The notes under the pieces were generated by a model. That model did no database searches. It was not told the DNA's origin and saw nothing but the letters and a program-made list of their open reading frames with translations. From assembly GCA_041736675.1 (NCBI GenBank), contig JBGSTD010000026.1, positions 62,001 through 126,000 on the forward strand: a stretch of DNA of 64,000 nucleotides, given 5' to 3'. Positions 7,761-16,797 of this stretch are shown here, in pieces. Numbering within the stretch: position 1 is the first letter of the stretch; every line of letters starts with the position of its first letter. Position numbers and translations under genes: made by a program. This stretch comes from Salaquimonas sp041736675. GTDB taxonomy: Bacteria; Pseudomonadota; Alphaproteobacteria; Rhizobiales; Rhizobiaceae.

Positions 7761-8650
7761 GCATTTCCTCTATCAGCCGATTTCAAATATTCGATAATGC
7801 CGGAAAAATCCCTCCCCGCACCGCCATTTGCAAGATAGTGCTGATACAGCATGGCTGCATATTGCCCCATCGGCGTTGCCTGTCCCGCTTCAATCGCCGC
7901 CTGCTGGGCAAGCGAGGAATCTTTCACCATCAGTTCTGTTGCAAAGCCCGGTTTGTAATCATTGTCCGCAGGCGTCTTCGGACCAACGCCCGGCACGGGA
8001 CAATAGGTGTTGATCGACCAGCACGAGCCGGAAGAAGTCGACATCACCTCGAAGGCAGCCTCTTTCGACAGACCCAGCTTTTCAGCCAGCGCAAACGCCT
8101 CGCATGTTCCGATCATCGAGATCGACAACAACATGTTGTTGCAGATTTTTGCAGCCTGGCCCGCACCGCCATCGCCGCAGTGAACAATTTTGCCGCCCAT
8201 TGCATCGAGATAAGGTTTGGCAGCATCGAACGCCTCCCTGGTTCCCCCAACCATGAAGGTGAGCGTTCCCGCACTCGCCCCGCCAACACCGCCTGATACC
8301 GGCGCATCCAGCGGATGAAGTCCCGCTTGCACTGCAATCGAATGGGCGCTTCTTGCGCTCGTCACGTCAATCGTCGAGGAATCAATCAGGATGGCACCCT
8401 GTTTCGCTACCGGAACAATCTGCGCATAAACCGCCGAAACGATGTTTCCATTGGGAAGCATTGTCACAATCACGTCTGCACCCTTGGCGGCATCACCTGC
8501 CGAGGCACAAATCTCCATGCCTTCCGCTTTGGCGCTCTCAAGAGCAGCCGGAACCGTGTCGAACGCCTGGATCGCATGACCCGCCTTCTTGAGGTTGACG
8601 GCCATGGGCAGCCCCATGTTTCCAAGTCCGATAAAACCGATAATGCTCAT
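7757..8650 (-). CDS. mmsB: 3-hydroxyisobutyrate dehydrogenase
   Basis: The 297-residue protein starts with the Rossmann motif GFIGLGNMGLPMA. It then carries the substrate-binding DAPVSGGVGGASAG motif and the catalytic-Lys segment GQAAKICNN, which together define the beta-hydroxyacid dehydrogenase family. Length and context fit MmsB, which oxidises 3-hydroxyisobutyrate to methylmalonate semialdehyde with NAD+. The preceding gene supplies the free acid (hydrolase) and mmsA in the same operon uses the product. Other family members such as tartronate semialdehyde reductase are less likely in this setting. Confidence 0.93.
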   Translation of the reverse strand: MSIIGFIGLGNMGLPMAVNLKKAGHAIQAFDTVPAALESAKAEGMEICASAGDAAKGADVIVTMLPNGNIVSAVYAQIVPVAKQGAILIDSSTIDVTSARSAHSIAVQAGLHPLDAPVSGGVGGASAGTLTFMVGGTREAFDAAKPYLDAMGGKIVHCGDGGAGQAAKICNNMLLSISMIGTCEAFALAEKLGLSKEAAFEVMSTSSGSCWSINTYCPVPGVGPKTPADNDYKPGFATELMVKDSSLAQQAAIEAGQATPMGQYAAMLYQHYLANGGAGRDFSGIIEYLKSADRGNA

Positions 8651-8677
8651 TTTCTCTCCCTTGCCTGGTTGCCGCCT

Positions 8678-9724
8678 TTAGCGGGTCAGTATTAGCTCGT
8701 CCTTGCCAAGCGGCGCGAGCATGGCAGCAATTTGCGTTTCTGTCACTTCCTCGAGGCGCCCTGTTTTCCACATCGGGTTCCGGTCCTTGTCGATGATTTG
8801 CGCCCGGACTCCTTCAATAAACTCGCCGTCAGACATGGAGCGGGCGGTGAAGCGATACTCCATCGCCAATGCTTCTTCGACGCTGCGCATGTGGCGCACC
8901 CGGCGAATGATCTCGAACGCGCATGCTACCGACAAGGGACACGAGCGGCGGATCAACTTGACGGTCTCGCTTGCCCAGTCACTATCATCGGTTTCAAGCG
9001 AAACGAGGCATTCACGTGCGGTAGTCTTGGCGAAATGCATTGCAATTTTCTCAAGGTACTGTCCGAGTTGCGGCGGATCGGCGGGTCCGGCAAAATCGCC
9101 AAGCACCGAAAGATCGCCAGTCGCTTCAAGCCGGGCAATCATCGCCGACTTGTCGCCGGAGTTGATCTGAACATCCCCAAAACCTGCCAGCACTGCATCC
9201 CCCGGTCCCATCCTATATCCGGTCAAGGCAAGGTATTCGCCCAAATGCCCGGGCGCACGCGCGAGGATCAGCGATCCGCCCACATCCGGCACCAGACCAA
9301 TGCCGCATTCTGGCATGGCGATCATCGAGCGTTCTGTCACGATCCGTTCCGAGCCATGGGCGGAAATGCCAACTCCTCCGCCCATCGTGATGCCGTCCAT
9401 CAGGGCAACATAAGGGATCGACAAATTGGCGATCTTCGCGTTGAGCCGATATTCATCAGCCCAGAACTTGCGCCCATATTCAAAATTTCCAGCTTTCCCG
9501 GTGGCATAAAGATCGGCAATATCCCCGCCGGCACAAAAGGCGCGGTCTCCCTCTCCGTCGACCAGAACCAGATCAACGTCTTCGCCCTCGATCCATTCAT
9601 CGAGCGCGGCCTCGATCGCAAGCGCCATTTCATAGGTCAGGGCATTGAGCGCCTTGGGACGGGTGAGCGTGATACGCCCGACGCGGTTGACAATGCGGAT
9701 GGAGATGTCGTCGCTGACGGCCAT
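8678..9724 (-). CDS. 3-hydroxyisobutyryl-CoA hydrolase
   Basis: At 348 residues this crotonase-fold protein is longer than a simple hydratase (about 260) and matches the HIBCH group. The motifs are FCAGGDIADLY, DGITMGGGVGISAHG and MPECGIGLVPDVGGS, followed by a long C-terminal region containing an FRxxxRS-like RFTARSMSDGEFIEGVRAQ segment seen in HIBCH enzymes. It would release CoA from 3-hydroxyisobutyryl-CoA and so keep toxic methacrylyl-CoA low. It lies three bases after the acyl-CoA dehydrogenase gene and 27 bases before mmsB, which uses its product. Confidence 0.92.
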   Translation of the reverse strand: MAVSDDISIRIVNRVGRITLTRPKALNALTYEMALAIEAALDEWIEGEDVDLVLVDGEGDRAFCAGGDIADLYATGKAGNFEYGRKFWADEYRLNAKIANLSIPYVALMDGITMGGGVGISAHGSERIVTERSMIAMPECGIGLVPDVGGSLILARAPGHLGEYLALTGYRMGPGDAVLAGFGDVQINSGDKSAMIARLEATGDLSVLGDFAGPADPPQLGQYLEKIAMHFAKTTARECLVSLETDDSDWASETVKLIRRSCPLSVACAFEIIRRVRHMRSVEEALAMEYRFTARSMSDGEFIEGVRAQIIDKDRNPMWKTGRLEEVTETQIAAMLAPLGKDELILTR

Positions 9725-9727
9725 CGC

Positions 9728-10867
9728 CTACTCCGCCAGCAGATGACGCGAAATAATGACCCGCATGATTTCGTTGGTACCCTCGAGGATCTGGTGTACC
9801 CGCAAGTCGCGGACAATTTTTTCGATACCGTAATCCGCCAGATAGCCGTAACCACCGTGGATTTGCAGGGCATCATTGGCAACTTTCGAAGCCACATCCG
9901 TCACAAAGCGTTTTGCCATGGCACAATGTTTCGAGGCGTCAGGTGCCTTGTTGTCCAGTTTCCATGCAGCCTGATACAAGAGTGCCCGAGCTGCCTGCAA
10001 CTCGGTTTCCATGTCCGCCAGTTTGAACTGAAGCGACTGGAATTCGACGATTGCCTTGCCGAAGGCCTTGCGGTCCTTTGCATACTGAATGGAAGTATTG
10101 AGCGCTGCCTGGGCCGCACCAAGCGCTGATGCAGCGATGTTCAGGCGCCCACCGTCAAGCCCGGCCATGGCATAGCTGAACCCCTTTCCTTCCTCGCCAA
10201 TCAGATGATCGGCCGGAATTTTGCAATCATCAAACTGCACCTGCGCTGTGGGTTGGGCGCGCCACCCCATCTTGCGTTCATTGGCACCAAAGGAAAGGCC
10301 CTCGGTTCCATTTTCGATGATCATCGCAGAAACACCGCGCGGGCTGTCATCTCCGGTCCTTACCATGGCAACATACAAGTCCGAATGCCCTGCCCCGGAA
10401 ATGAACGCCTTGGTACCGTTGAGTTTCCACTGGTTTCCGTCTTTCACGGCTTTTGTCTTGAGGGCGGCAGCGTCCGACCCTGAACCCGGCTCCGTCAGGC
10501 AATAGCTTGCCAGAACTTCCATCGTACACATTTTCGGCAGCCATTTCTGACGTTGTTCCTGCGTCCCGAACTTGTCTATCATTCCCCCAACCATATTGTG
10601 GATGGAAAGGAACGAACCGATCGACGGGCAGCCATGGGCAAGCGCCTCGAAGATCAGGACAGCATCTAGCCTGCCGAGGCCCGAGCCACCCACATCCTCG
10701 CTGACATAGATGCCGGCCAGACCCAACTCGCCAAACGAGCGCACCACATCAATCGGAAAATGACCTGTCTCATCCCATTCAATGGCTTTTGGTGCAAGAT
10801 TGTCGGCAGCAAAGCCCCGCGCCATTTCCTGGATGGCAAGCTGTTCCTCGCTCAGTGAAAAGTCCAT
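9728..10867 (-). CDS. Isobutyryl-CoA dehydrogenase (acyl-CoA dehydrogenase family)
   Basis: The 379-residue FAD enzyme has the signature CLTEPGSGSDAAALKT and the C-terminal ILEGTNEIMR segment, whose Glu is the position of the catalytic base in short- and branched-chain acyl-CoA dehydrogenases. Operon context points to isobutyryl-CoA as substrate, giving methacrylyl-CoA, with electrons passed to electron-transfer flavoprotein. Short-chain or 2-methylbutyryl-CoA activity cannot be excluded. The gene follows mmsA by 24 bases and precedes the hydrolase gene by three. Confidence 0.9.
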   Translation of the reverse strand: MDFSLSEEQLAIQEMARGFAADNLAPKAIEWDETGHFPIDVVRSFGELGLAGIYVSEDVGGSGLGRLDAVLIFEALAHGCPSIGSFLSIHNMVGGMIDKFGTQEQRQKWLPKMCTMEVLASYCLTEPGSGSDAAALKTKAVKDGNQWKLNGTKAFISGAGHSDLYVAMVRTGDDSPRGVSAMIIENGTEGLSFGANERKMGWRAQPTAQVQFDDCKIPADHLIGEEGKGFSYAMAGLDGGRLNIAASALGAAQAALNTSIQYAKDRKAFGKAIVEFQSLQFKLADMETELQAARALLYQAAWKLDNKAPDASKHCAMAKRFVTDVASKVANDALQIHGGYGYLADYGIEKIVRDLRVHQILEGTNEIMRVIISRHLLAE

Positions 10868-10891
10868 GGTCCTGCCTCCCGCTTGAAATGG

Positions 10892-12391
10892 TTAGCCCAT
10901 CGTTGGAATGGAGAACTCGGCACCGTCCTTGATACCCGAAGGCCATCTTGAAGTGATCGTCTTGGTGCGGGTGTAAAACCGGAATGCATCCGGCCCGTGC
11001 TGGTTGAGATCGCCGAAACCTGAACGCTTCCAGCCTCCGAAAGTATAGTAAGCCAGCGGTACAGGGATCGGAACATTGATGCCGACCATGCCGATATTGA
11101 TGCGGGCGGCAAAGTCACGGGCCGCATCGCCATCGCGGGTGAACATCGCAACGCCATTGCCGTATTCATGGCTCATGGCAAGATCCAGCGCCTCTTCGTA
11201 ACCCTTGGCACGGACTACCGAAAGAACCGGTCCGAAAATCTCTTCGCGGTAGATAGACATGTCCTTGGTAACATTGTCGAACAGGCAGCCGCCGATGAAG
11301 TAACCATTCTCATAGCCTTGCATCGAGAAGTCGCGCCCGTCGACAACCAGTGTCGCGCCTTCCTTCACCCCGGCGTCCACATAACCCTTGACGCGGGCAT
11401 GGGCTTCCTTGGTGACAAGAGGACCAAAATCAGCATCGTCACCAGCAGTATAAGGAGCGATCTTGAGGTTCTCGACACGCGGCGTAAGTTTTGCCATCAG
11501 CCGGTTTGCGGTATCCTCGCCAACGGGAACCGCGACGGAGATTGCCATGCAACGCTCACCTGCAGCGCCATAGCCAGCACCAATCAGTGCATCCACAGCC
11601 TGGTCAAGATCAGCGTCCGGCATGATGATCATGTGGTTCTTGGCGCCGCCGAAACACTGCACACGCTTACCGGCGGCACAGCCGCGCGAGTACACATATT
11701 CGGCAATCGCTGTGGAACCGACAAAGCCGACAGCGGAAATGTCTTCATGGTCGAGAATACCGTCAACCGCTTCCTTGTCGCCGTTCACCACATTTAGGAT
11801 ACCGGCAGGAAGCCCTGCCTCGATCATCAATTCGGCCAGCATCATCGGAACCGAGGGATCGCGCTCGGAAGGTTTCAGGATAAAGGCATTGCCGCATGCG
11901 ATCGCCGGGCAGAATTTCCACATCGGGATCATGGCAGGAAAATTGAATGGCGTGATACCGGCGGCAATACCGAGCGGCTGGCGGACCGAATGTATGTCAA
12001 TGCCGGGGCCTGCACCCTCTGTAAATTCGCCTTTCAGCAAATGTGGCGCGCCGATACAGAATTCCGCTACTTCCAGGCCGCGAATGATATCGCCCTTGGC
12101 ATCGGGCATCGTTTTGCCGTGCTCGGCCGAAAGCGCCTCGGCCAGCTTGTCCATGTCGCGGTGCAGAAGATCAACGAATTTCATCATTACTCGGGCGCGC
12201 TTTTGCGGATTGGTTGCAGCCCATGCAGGTTGCGCGGCTTTCGCGTTGGCAATGGCCGCATTGAGTTCACCAGCGCTGGCAAGGGCAACCTTCGCCTGAA
12301 CTTCGCCTGTTGCAGGATTATACACATCAGCTTCACGGCCGCTGGTTCCGGCAACATGTTTGCCGCCGATAAAATGACCAATCTTTTTCAT
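10892..12391 (-). CDS. mmsA: CoA-acylating methylmalonate-semialdehyde dehydrogenase
   Basis: This 499-residue aldehyde dehydrogenase shows the MmsA features: early MKKIGHFIGGKHV, the TPFNFPAMIPMW motif, the NAD-binding GFVGSTAIAEYVY and the catalytic Cys in YGAAGERCMAIS. It oxidises methylmalonate semialdehyde with CoA to propionyl-CoA, CO2 and NADH. It is first in the six-gene operon and is transcribed away from the LysR-type gene, whose product is the obvious candidate regulator. The 139-bp divergent gap holds an imperfect dyad listed separately. Confidence 0.95.
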   Translation of the reverse strand: MKKIGHFIGGKHVAGTSGREADVYNPATGEVQAKVALASAGELNAAIANAKAAQPAWAATNPQKRARVMMKFVDLLHRDMDKLAEALSAEHGKTMPDAKGDIIRGLEVAEFCIGAPHLLKGEFTEGAGPGIDIHSVRQPLGIAAGITPFNFPAMIPMWKFCPAIACGNAFILKPSERDPSVPMMLAELMIEAGLPAGILNVVNGDKEAVDGILDHEDISAVGFVGSTAIAEYVYSRGCAAGKRVQCFGGAKNHMIIMPDADLDQAVDALIGAGYGAAGERCMAISVAVPVGEDTANRLMAKLTPRVENLKIAPYTAGDDADFGPLVTKEAHARVKGYVDAGVKEGATLVVDGRDFSMQGYENGYFIGGCLFDNVTKDMSIYREEIFGPVLSVVRAKGYEEALDLAMSHEYGNGVAMFTRDGDAARDFAARINIGMVGINVPIPVPLAYYTFGGWKRSGFGDLNQHGPDAFRFYTRTKTITSRWPSGIKDGAEFSIPTMG

Positions 12392-12470
12392 TCGGAACTC
12401 TCCCAGTTAACTTTGCACCAGCTTATCTTTTCAAAAATAACGATACAACAGTGTATTTTCATCGCTCATT

Positions 12471-12484
12471 GTGCGAATATGCAC
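12471..12484. promoter_or_regulatory. Candidate LysR-type operator dyad in the mmsA/lysR gap
   Basis: GTGC (12471-12474) and GCAC (12481-12484) form an imperfect dyad around an AT-rich six-base centre, midway between the divergent mmsA and LysR-type genes. LysR-family regulators typically bind such interrupted dyads near their own divergent promoters. The strict T-N11-A form is not met, so this is a weak assignment based on position and symmetry only. Confidence 0.3.
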
Positions 12485-12530
12485 GACATAGACATAAAAC
12501 AATCGATCTATTGAACACCCTCTCGAGCGA

Positions 12531-13418
12531 ATGAGCAACATGAATTGGGATGATTACCGCTTCTTTCTGGCCGTTGCCCGTACGGGTCGCCTGAGCCAGG
12601 CAGGTCAACAGCTGGGTGTTGATCACGCGACCGTCGGACGTCGCATCAAAGCGCTTGAAGAAGCCCTTGAGATCAATCTGTTTGATCGCAGTCCACAAGG
12701 ATACAGCCTCACCGATGGTGGCCAGCGACTGGTCGACATTGCTGAAGCCATGGAATCAAGCGCCATCCATGCGCAGGCCGAAGTCGGCGGCAAGGATCAG
12801 AATCTTTCCGGCGTTGTACGCGTTGGAGCTCCGGAGGGTGTTGCTTCTTACATTCTGACTGACATCATGATCGAGTTATGCCGCAAGCACCCTAAACTGG
12901 AATTGCAACTCGTCGCCCTGCCCCGAACCTTTTCTCTCTCCAAGCGTGAGGCAGACATAGCCATCGCCGTTTCCGCGCCCACATCCGGGCGTCTGAAGTA
13001 CCGCAAGATCTGTGACTATACCTTGCACCTGTATGGCACGCACGAATATCTCGAAGCCCATCCGAAGGTTGAGAAAGTCGCCGATCTCAAACGCCTTCGC
13101 GGCATCGCTTATGTGTCAGACCTGATCTATGACAAGGAACTTGATTATATCCCCTTGGTCGGACCCGATATCCGCCCGCACCTGACTTCAACCAGCGTTC
13201 ACGTCCAATTGGAGGCAACGCTTAGAAATGGCGGGGTTTGCATTCTCCATGACTTCATGGCCCGCCAGTATCCGCAACTGGTAAAACTGCTTCCTGATGA
13301 AATCAGCTTCAACCGCTCCTTTTATTTCATCGTCCACGAGGACTATGCCAAACTGGAACGTATTCGGCTTGTTTCTGATGCTATCATTGAAGGAATGAAG
13401 GCAAAGATCGTTAATTAG
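12531..13418 (+). CDS. LysR-family transcriptional regulator, probable valine-operon regulator
   Basis: The 295-residue protein has an N-terminal winged helix-turn-helix (residues about 4-62, with LSQAGQQLGVDHATVGRRIKALE as the recognition region) and a periplasmic-binding-protein-like effector domain in the remainder. The sequence resembles the LysR subgroup that often flanks mmsA operons. It is transcribed divergently from mmsA and ends tail-to-tail four bases from the next gene. The inducer is unknown; a valine-pathway intermediate would be the natural guess. A second ATG at 12540 is possible. Confidence 0.9.
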   Translation: MSNMNWDDYRFFLAVARTGRLSQAGQQLGVDHATVGRRIKALEEALEINLFDRSPQGYSLTDGGQRLVDIAEAMESSAIHAQAEVGGKDQNLSGVVRVGAPEGVASYILTDIMIELCRKHPKLELQLVALPRTFSLSKREADIAIAVSAPTSGRLKYRKICDYTLHLYGTHEYLEAHPKVEKVADLKRLRGIAYVSDLIYDKELDYIPLVGPDIRPHLTSTSVHVQLEATLRNGGVCILHDFMARQYPQLVKLLPDEISFNRSFYFIVHEDYAKLERIRLVSDAIIEGMKAKIVN

Positions 13419-13422
13419 GGTC

Positions 13423-14283
13423 TCAACTCAATTGGGAGTTCGATACTGCCAGACTTTCCACTGAATAAATCAGAGACATTTTCTGATTGATCTTCATTTC
13501 ACCCGCTTTTGCTTTGCCCTGCTGCAAAACTTTCTCCAAAACCCTCTGCAAATCCCGAAGGTCATCAAGGCCAAGCAACGGCATATCATCCCGTCCGTTT
13601 TCAGCTCGTCCATGAGCGCAGACTATTTCCACATTCTCCGGCAAAATCTCAATCAGTTTTGCGGTGGTTTGGAGATAATCCCTCAGGCAAGCGCCAGGCG
13701 TTTGAGCATATAGAGCACCGCAATAAACAAAGTCTGCAGCATAAAGCCTGTATCTTTGAGGCTCCCAAAGCGAAACAGAATCCGGCGAATGACCGGGCGT
13801 ATGCAAAACCTGGAGGTTTCTGCTGCCTATTTTCAAAATTCTGTCCAGATTGATCCACTGATCAACCTTGAATGTTGGCGGAAGCGTTCCTTCCGAAGCT
13901 CCGAGAAACATCGCTTCGGGGGGTGTGATCTCATCCTCCCTTGCGATGCCTCGCAAAATCGGCAAGTCAGCAACCATGACCCTTTCAAACGCATTTATAT
14001 TGCCAAGATGATCATGATGCATGTGTGAGGGAAAGGCTGTAACCGGCCCCTCTGCATGACGGGCCAAAAGCTCTGTAATGGACCTGAAACCGGAGCCTGT
14101 ATCAAACAACAGACTCTCGCCAGCGTCACAGATCAAATAGCACCAGTTTCGCTGATGATAGGCCGGCTCACCAATGGCAAATGTTCCGCGATCCAGCTGC
14201 TTGACAGCAAACCAGTCATCTTCAAGACACAGGCCATCTGCCAGTCTTAAGGTCTCAATGGGAACTTCAAAATCATTTCCCAT
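13423..14283 (-). CDS. Metallo-beta-lactamase-fold hydrolase
   Basis: The protein has 286 residues from the ATG at 14283; a TTG at 14292 is an alternative start. The metal-binding motif SHMHHDHLGN, a later HTPGHSPDSVSLW and the ADFVY Asp site give the full set of ligands for a two-metal MBL hydrolase. Early strands (LLFDTGSGF) match the family. There is no signal peptide, so it is cytoplasmic. The substrate is unknown: this fold includes glyoxalase II, lactonases and many others. It ends four bases from the convergent LysR-type gene and lies about 40 bases after the decarboxylase gene, so the two may be co-transcribed. Confidence 0.8.
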   Translation of the reverse strand: MGNDFEVPIETLRLADGLCLEDDWFAVKQLDRGTFAIGEPAYHQRNWCYLICDAGESLLFDTGSGFRSITELLARHAEGPVTAFPSHMHHDHLGNINAFERVMVADLPILRGIAREDEITPPEAMFLGASEGTLPPTFKVDQWINLDRILKIGSRNLQVLHTPGHSPDSVSLWEPQRYRLYAADFVYCGALYAQTPGACLRDYLQTTAKLIEILPENVEIVCAHGRAENGRDDMPLLGLDDLRDLQRVLEKVLQQGKAKAGEMKINQKMSLIYSVESLAVSNSQLS

Positions 14284-14334
14284 GGATTCCAAACCTCAGC
14301 CGATACCGGTTCGATGATCGGGGTTCACGGAGCC

Positions 14335-16629
14335 TCACTGAGCCGCCACGCAATCGGCAAAATAGTGCATCACGCCATCTTCTCCCGCTTCCTGAACCAG
14401 ACCGTGGATATCGGTTTCAAAGCCGGGGCACTCTCGCTCGAAAGCACGGTTGAACTTCAGATATTCTACGATTTTCCTGTTGAATACCTCGCCTGGAATC
14501 AACAAGGGAATACCGGGCGGATATGGCGTGACAAGACTGGTTGTAATGCGCCCTTCCAGTTCGTCAATCGGTACACGCTGGGTAGTCCGCTGCGCAATAT
14601 GGGCAAATGCATCACTCGGTTTCATCACAGGCGTATGATCGCTGAGATACATATCCGTTGAAAGTATCGCCACATCATATTTTGAATAAAGCCTGTGAAC
14701 ATGATCGCAGAGGTCACGCAATCCCATCTTTTCATAACGAGGATGCTTGGCGCAGAATTTCGGCATGACCCGCCACATTGGCTGGTTTTTTGCGTGATCA
14801 TCCTTGAACTGCTGCAACTCGGTTACCAGCGTGTTCCAACGACCCTTTGTTATGCCGATCGTGAACATGATAAAAAAGCTGTAAAGCCCGGTTTTCTCCA
14901 CAACGACACCGTGTTCGGTCAGATATTTGGTGACGATCGAGGCAGGAATGCCCGACTCTTCAAACTGGCCGTCAAGATTAAGGCCGGGCGTAATGATTGT
15001 CGCCTTGATCGGATCCAGCATGTTGAAGCCCGGTGCCATATCACCGAAACCATGCCACGCTTCCTTGTTGTCAAAAGTCTGGACGCCTTCGGAATCGGTC
15101 TTTTTCAGTTCCCAATCCTTGTTGCTGCCGATCCCTTCCTCACCGATATCGTCAGGTCCCCAGACCTTGAACCACCAGTCGTCATCGCCGTATTCATCAT
15201 CGACCTTGCGCATGGCGCGGCGGAAATCGAGCGCCTCGGCGATACTCTCCTCAACCAGGGCCGTGCCGCCCGGCGGCTCCATCATCGCCGCAGCCACATC
15301 GCAACTGGCTATGATGCTGTATTGCGGGCTGGTGCTGGTGTGCATCAGATAGGCTTCATTGAACAAATGCCGGTCAAGTTTGGTATCCTGCCCGTCCTGA
15401 ACCAGCACATGACTTGCCTGGCTTATCCCGGCCAGCAGTTTGTGAATGGACTGGGTGGCATAGGTCATCGAATGCATCGGGCGCTCGCGCTTGCGACCCA
15501 TGGCATGGAAACTGCTGTAGAACGAATGGAATGAGGCGTGCGGCAACCAGGCTTCATCGAAATGAAGGTTTTCCACATAGCCGTCCAGCAAATCCTTGAT
15601 CGTTTCGGTATTGTACAAAACCCCGTCATAGGTCGACTGGGTCAACGTCATGATACGCGGCTTTACAGCATCTGCATCAACACCTTCAAGCAGCGGATTG
15701 GAGCGAATCTTTTCCTTGATCGCCTCGATTTCGAATTCACTGCGCGGAATTGGACCGATAATGCCGTAATGGTTGCGTGTCGGCTTCAGAAAGACAGGAA
15801 TGGCACCTGTCATGATGATCGAATGCAGGATCGACTTGTGGCAATTGCGATCCACAACAACCACATCGCCGGGCGCAACCGTGTGGTGCCAGACCATCTT
15901 GTTGGAAGTCGACGTGCCGTTGGTTACGAAGAAACAATGATCGGCATTGAAGATGCGGGCAGCATTGCGCTCGGAGGCACCAATAGCGCCGTTATGATCC
16001 AGCAATTGGCCGAGTTCCTCGACTGAATTGCACACATCTGCCCGAAGCATGTTTTCACCGTAGAACTGATGATACATCTGGCCGATGGGGCTTTTCAAAA
16101 AGGCAACTCCACCTGAATGGCCGGGACAATGCCAGGAATACGAGCCGTCTTCGGCGTAGTCGAGAAGCGCCTTGAAGAATGGCGGCTGGATGCTTTCAAG
16201 ATAGTTTTTCGCTTCACGGATGATATGACGGGCAACAAATTCCGGCGTATCCTCGAACATGTGAATAAAGCCGTGCAATTCACGAAGAATGTCATTGGGC
16301 AAATGGCGGCTGGTTTTGGTTTCACCATAAACATAAATAGGCACGTCGGCATTTTTCCAGCGGACCTCCTCAATGAAACTACGCAGGTTCACCACCGCCG
16401 GATCAATATCCGGACCGGGGCTGAATTCCTCATCATCAATAGACAGTACAAACGCACTCGCGCGGGATTGTTGCTGGGCAAATTGCGACAGATCGCCGTA
16501 GCTAGTCACGCCCATGACTTCAAAGCCCTCGCTTTCAATGGCCTGCGCCATGGCACGTATACCCGAACCCGATGAATTTTCTGATCGGAAGTCTTCGTCG
16601 ATAATGACGACTGGGAAGCGAAACTTCAT
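14335..16629 (-). CDS. Biodegradative-type Orn/Lys/Arg decarboxylase (PLP, fold type I)
   Basis: The 764-residue protein matches the size and order of the large bacterial amino-acid decarboxylases. A flavodoxin-like N-terminal wing spans about 1-130, the PLP-dependent aminotransferase-fold core runs to about 600, and a C-terminal domain follows. The PLP-binding Lys is in SIHKLLAGISQAS, nearly the same as in E. coli AdiA and CadA. The core also has CPGHSGGVAF and the FVTNGTSTSNK cofactor-phosphate site. It decarboxylates ornithine, lysine or arginine to a polyamine or diamine; which one cannot be decided here. Roles in polyamine supply or acid resistance are both known for the family. Confidence 0.9.
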   Translation of the reverse strand: MKFRFPVVIIDEDFRSENSSGSGIRAMAQAIESEGFEVMGVTSYGDLSQFAQQQSRASAFVLSIDDEEFSPGPDIDPAVVNLRSFIEEVRWKNADVPIYVYGETKTSRHLPNDILRELHGFIHMFEDTPEFVARHIIREAKNYLESIQPPFFKALLDYAEDGSYSWHCPGHSGGVAFLKSPIGQMYHQFYGENMLRADVCNSVEELGQLLDHNGAIGASERNAARIFNADHCFFVTNGTSTSNKMVWHHTVAPGDVVVVDRNCHKSILHSIIMTGAIPVFLKPTRNHYGIIGPIPRSEFEIEAIKEKIRSNPLLEGVDADAVKPRIMTLTQSTYDGVLYNTETIKDLLDGYVENLHFDEAWLPHASFHSFYSSFHAMGRKRERPMHSMTYATQSIHKLLAGISQASHVLVQDGQDTKLDRHLFNEAYLMHTSTSPQYSIIASCDVAAAMMEPPGGTALVEESIAEALDFRRAMRKVDDEYGDDDWWFKVWGPDDIGEEGIGSNKDWELKKTDSEGVQTFDNKEAWHGFGDMAPGFNMLDPIKATIITPGLNLDGQFEESGIPASIVTKYLTEHGVVVEKTGLYSFFIMFTIGITKGRWNTLVTELQQFKDDHAKNQPMWRVMPKFCAKHPRYEKMGLRDLCDHVHRLYSKYDVAILSTDMYLSDHTPVMKPSDAFAHIAQRTTQRVPIDELEGRITTSLVTPYPPGIPLLIPGEVFNRKIVEYLKFNRAFERECPGFETDIHGLVQEAGEDGVMHYFADCVAAQ

Positions 16630-16797
16630 TTGAGGTTCCTAATTGGAAGAAAGGGTTGGGAGGAATGCGTTCACCGGCTGAAAAGTTCAACAAGTCAAAC
16701 CGTAATATCATCAATTATACAGGTACTCATCCACCTCTGTCTACTATTGCTTGGACCTGTTTCCAATGGGGCAAGACCGTCGGGCTTAGATCTTCGT

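Noticed and set aside
8732..10129. A long plus-strand open frame of 465 codons
   Set aside because: It lies antisense to the hydrolase and acyl-CoA dehydrogenase genes, which have full family motifs. The antisense product has no recognisable domain and an odd His/Arg-rich composition.
14695..15534. Plus-strand open frame of 279 codons
   Set aside because: It is antisense to the Orn/Lys/Arg decarboxylase, whose motifs run through this interval. The composition is typical of a shadow frame.
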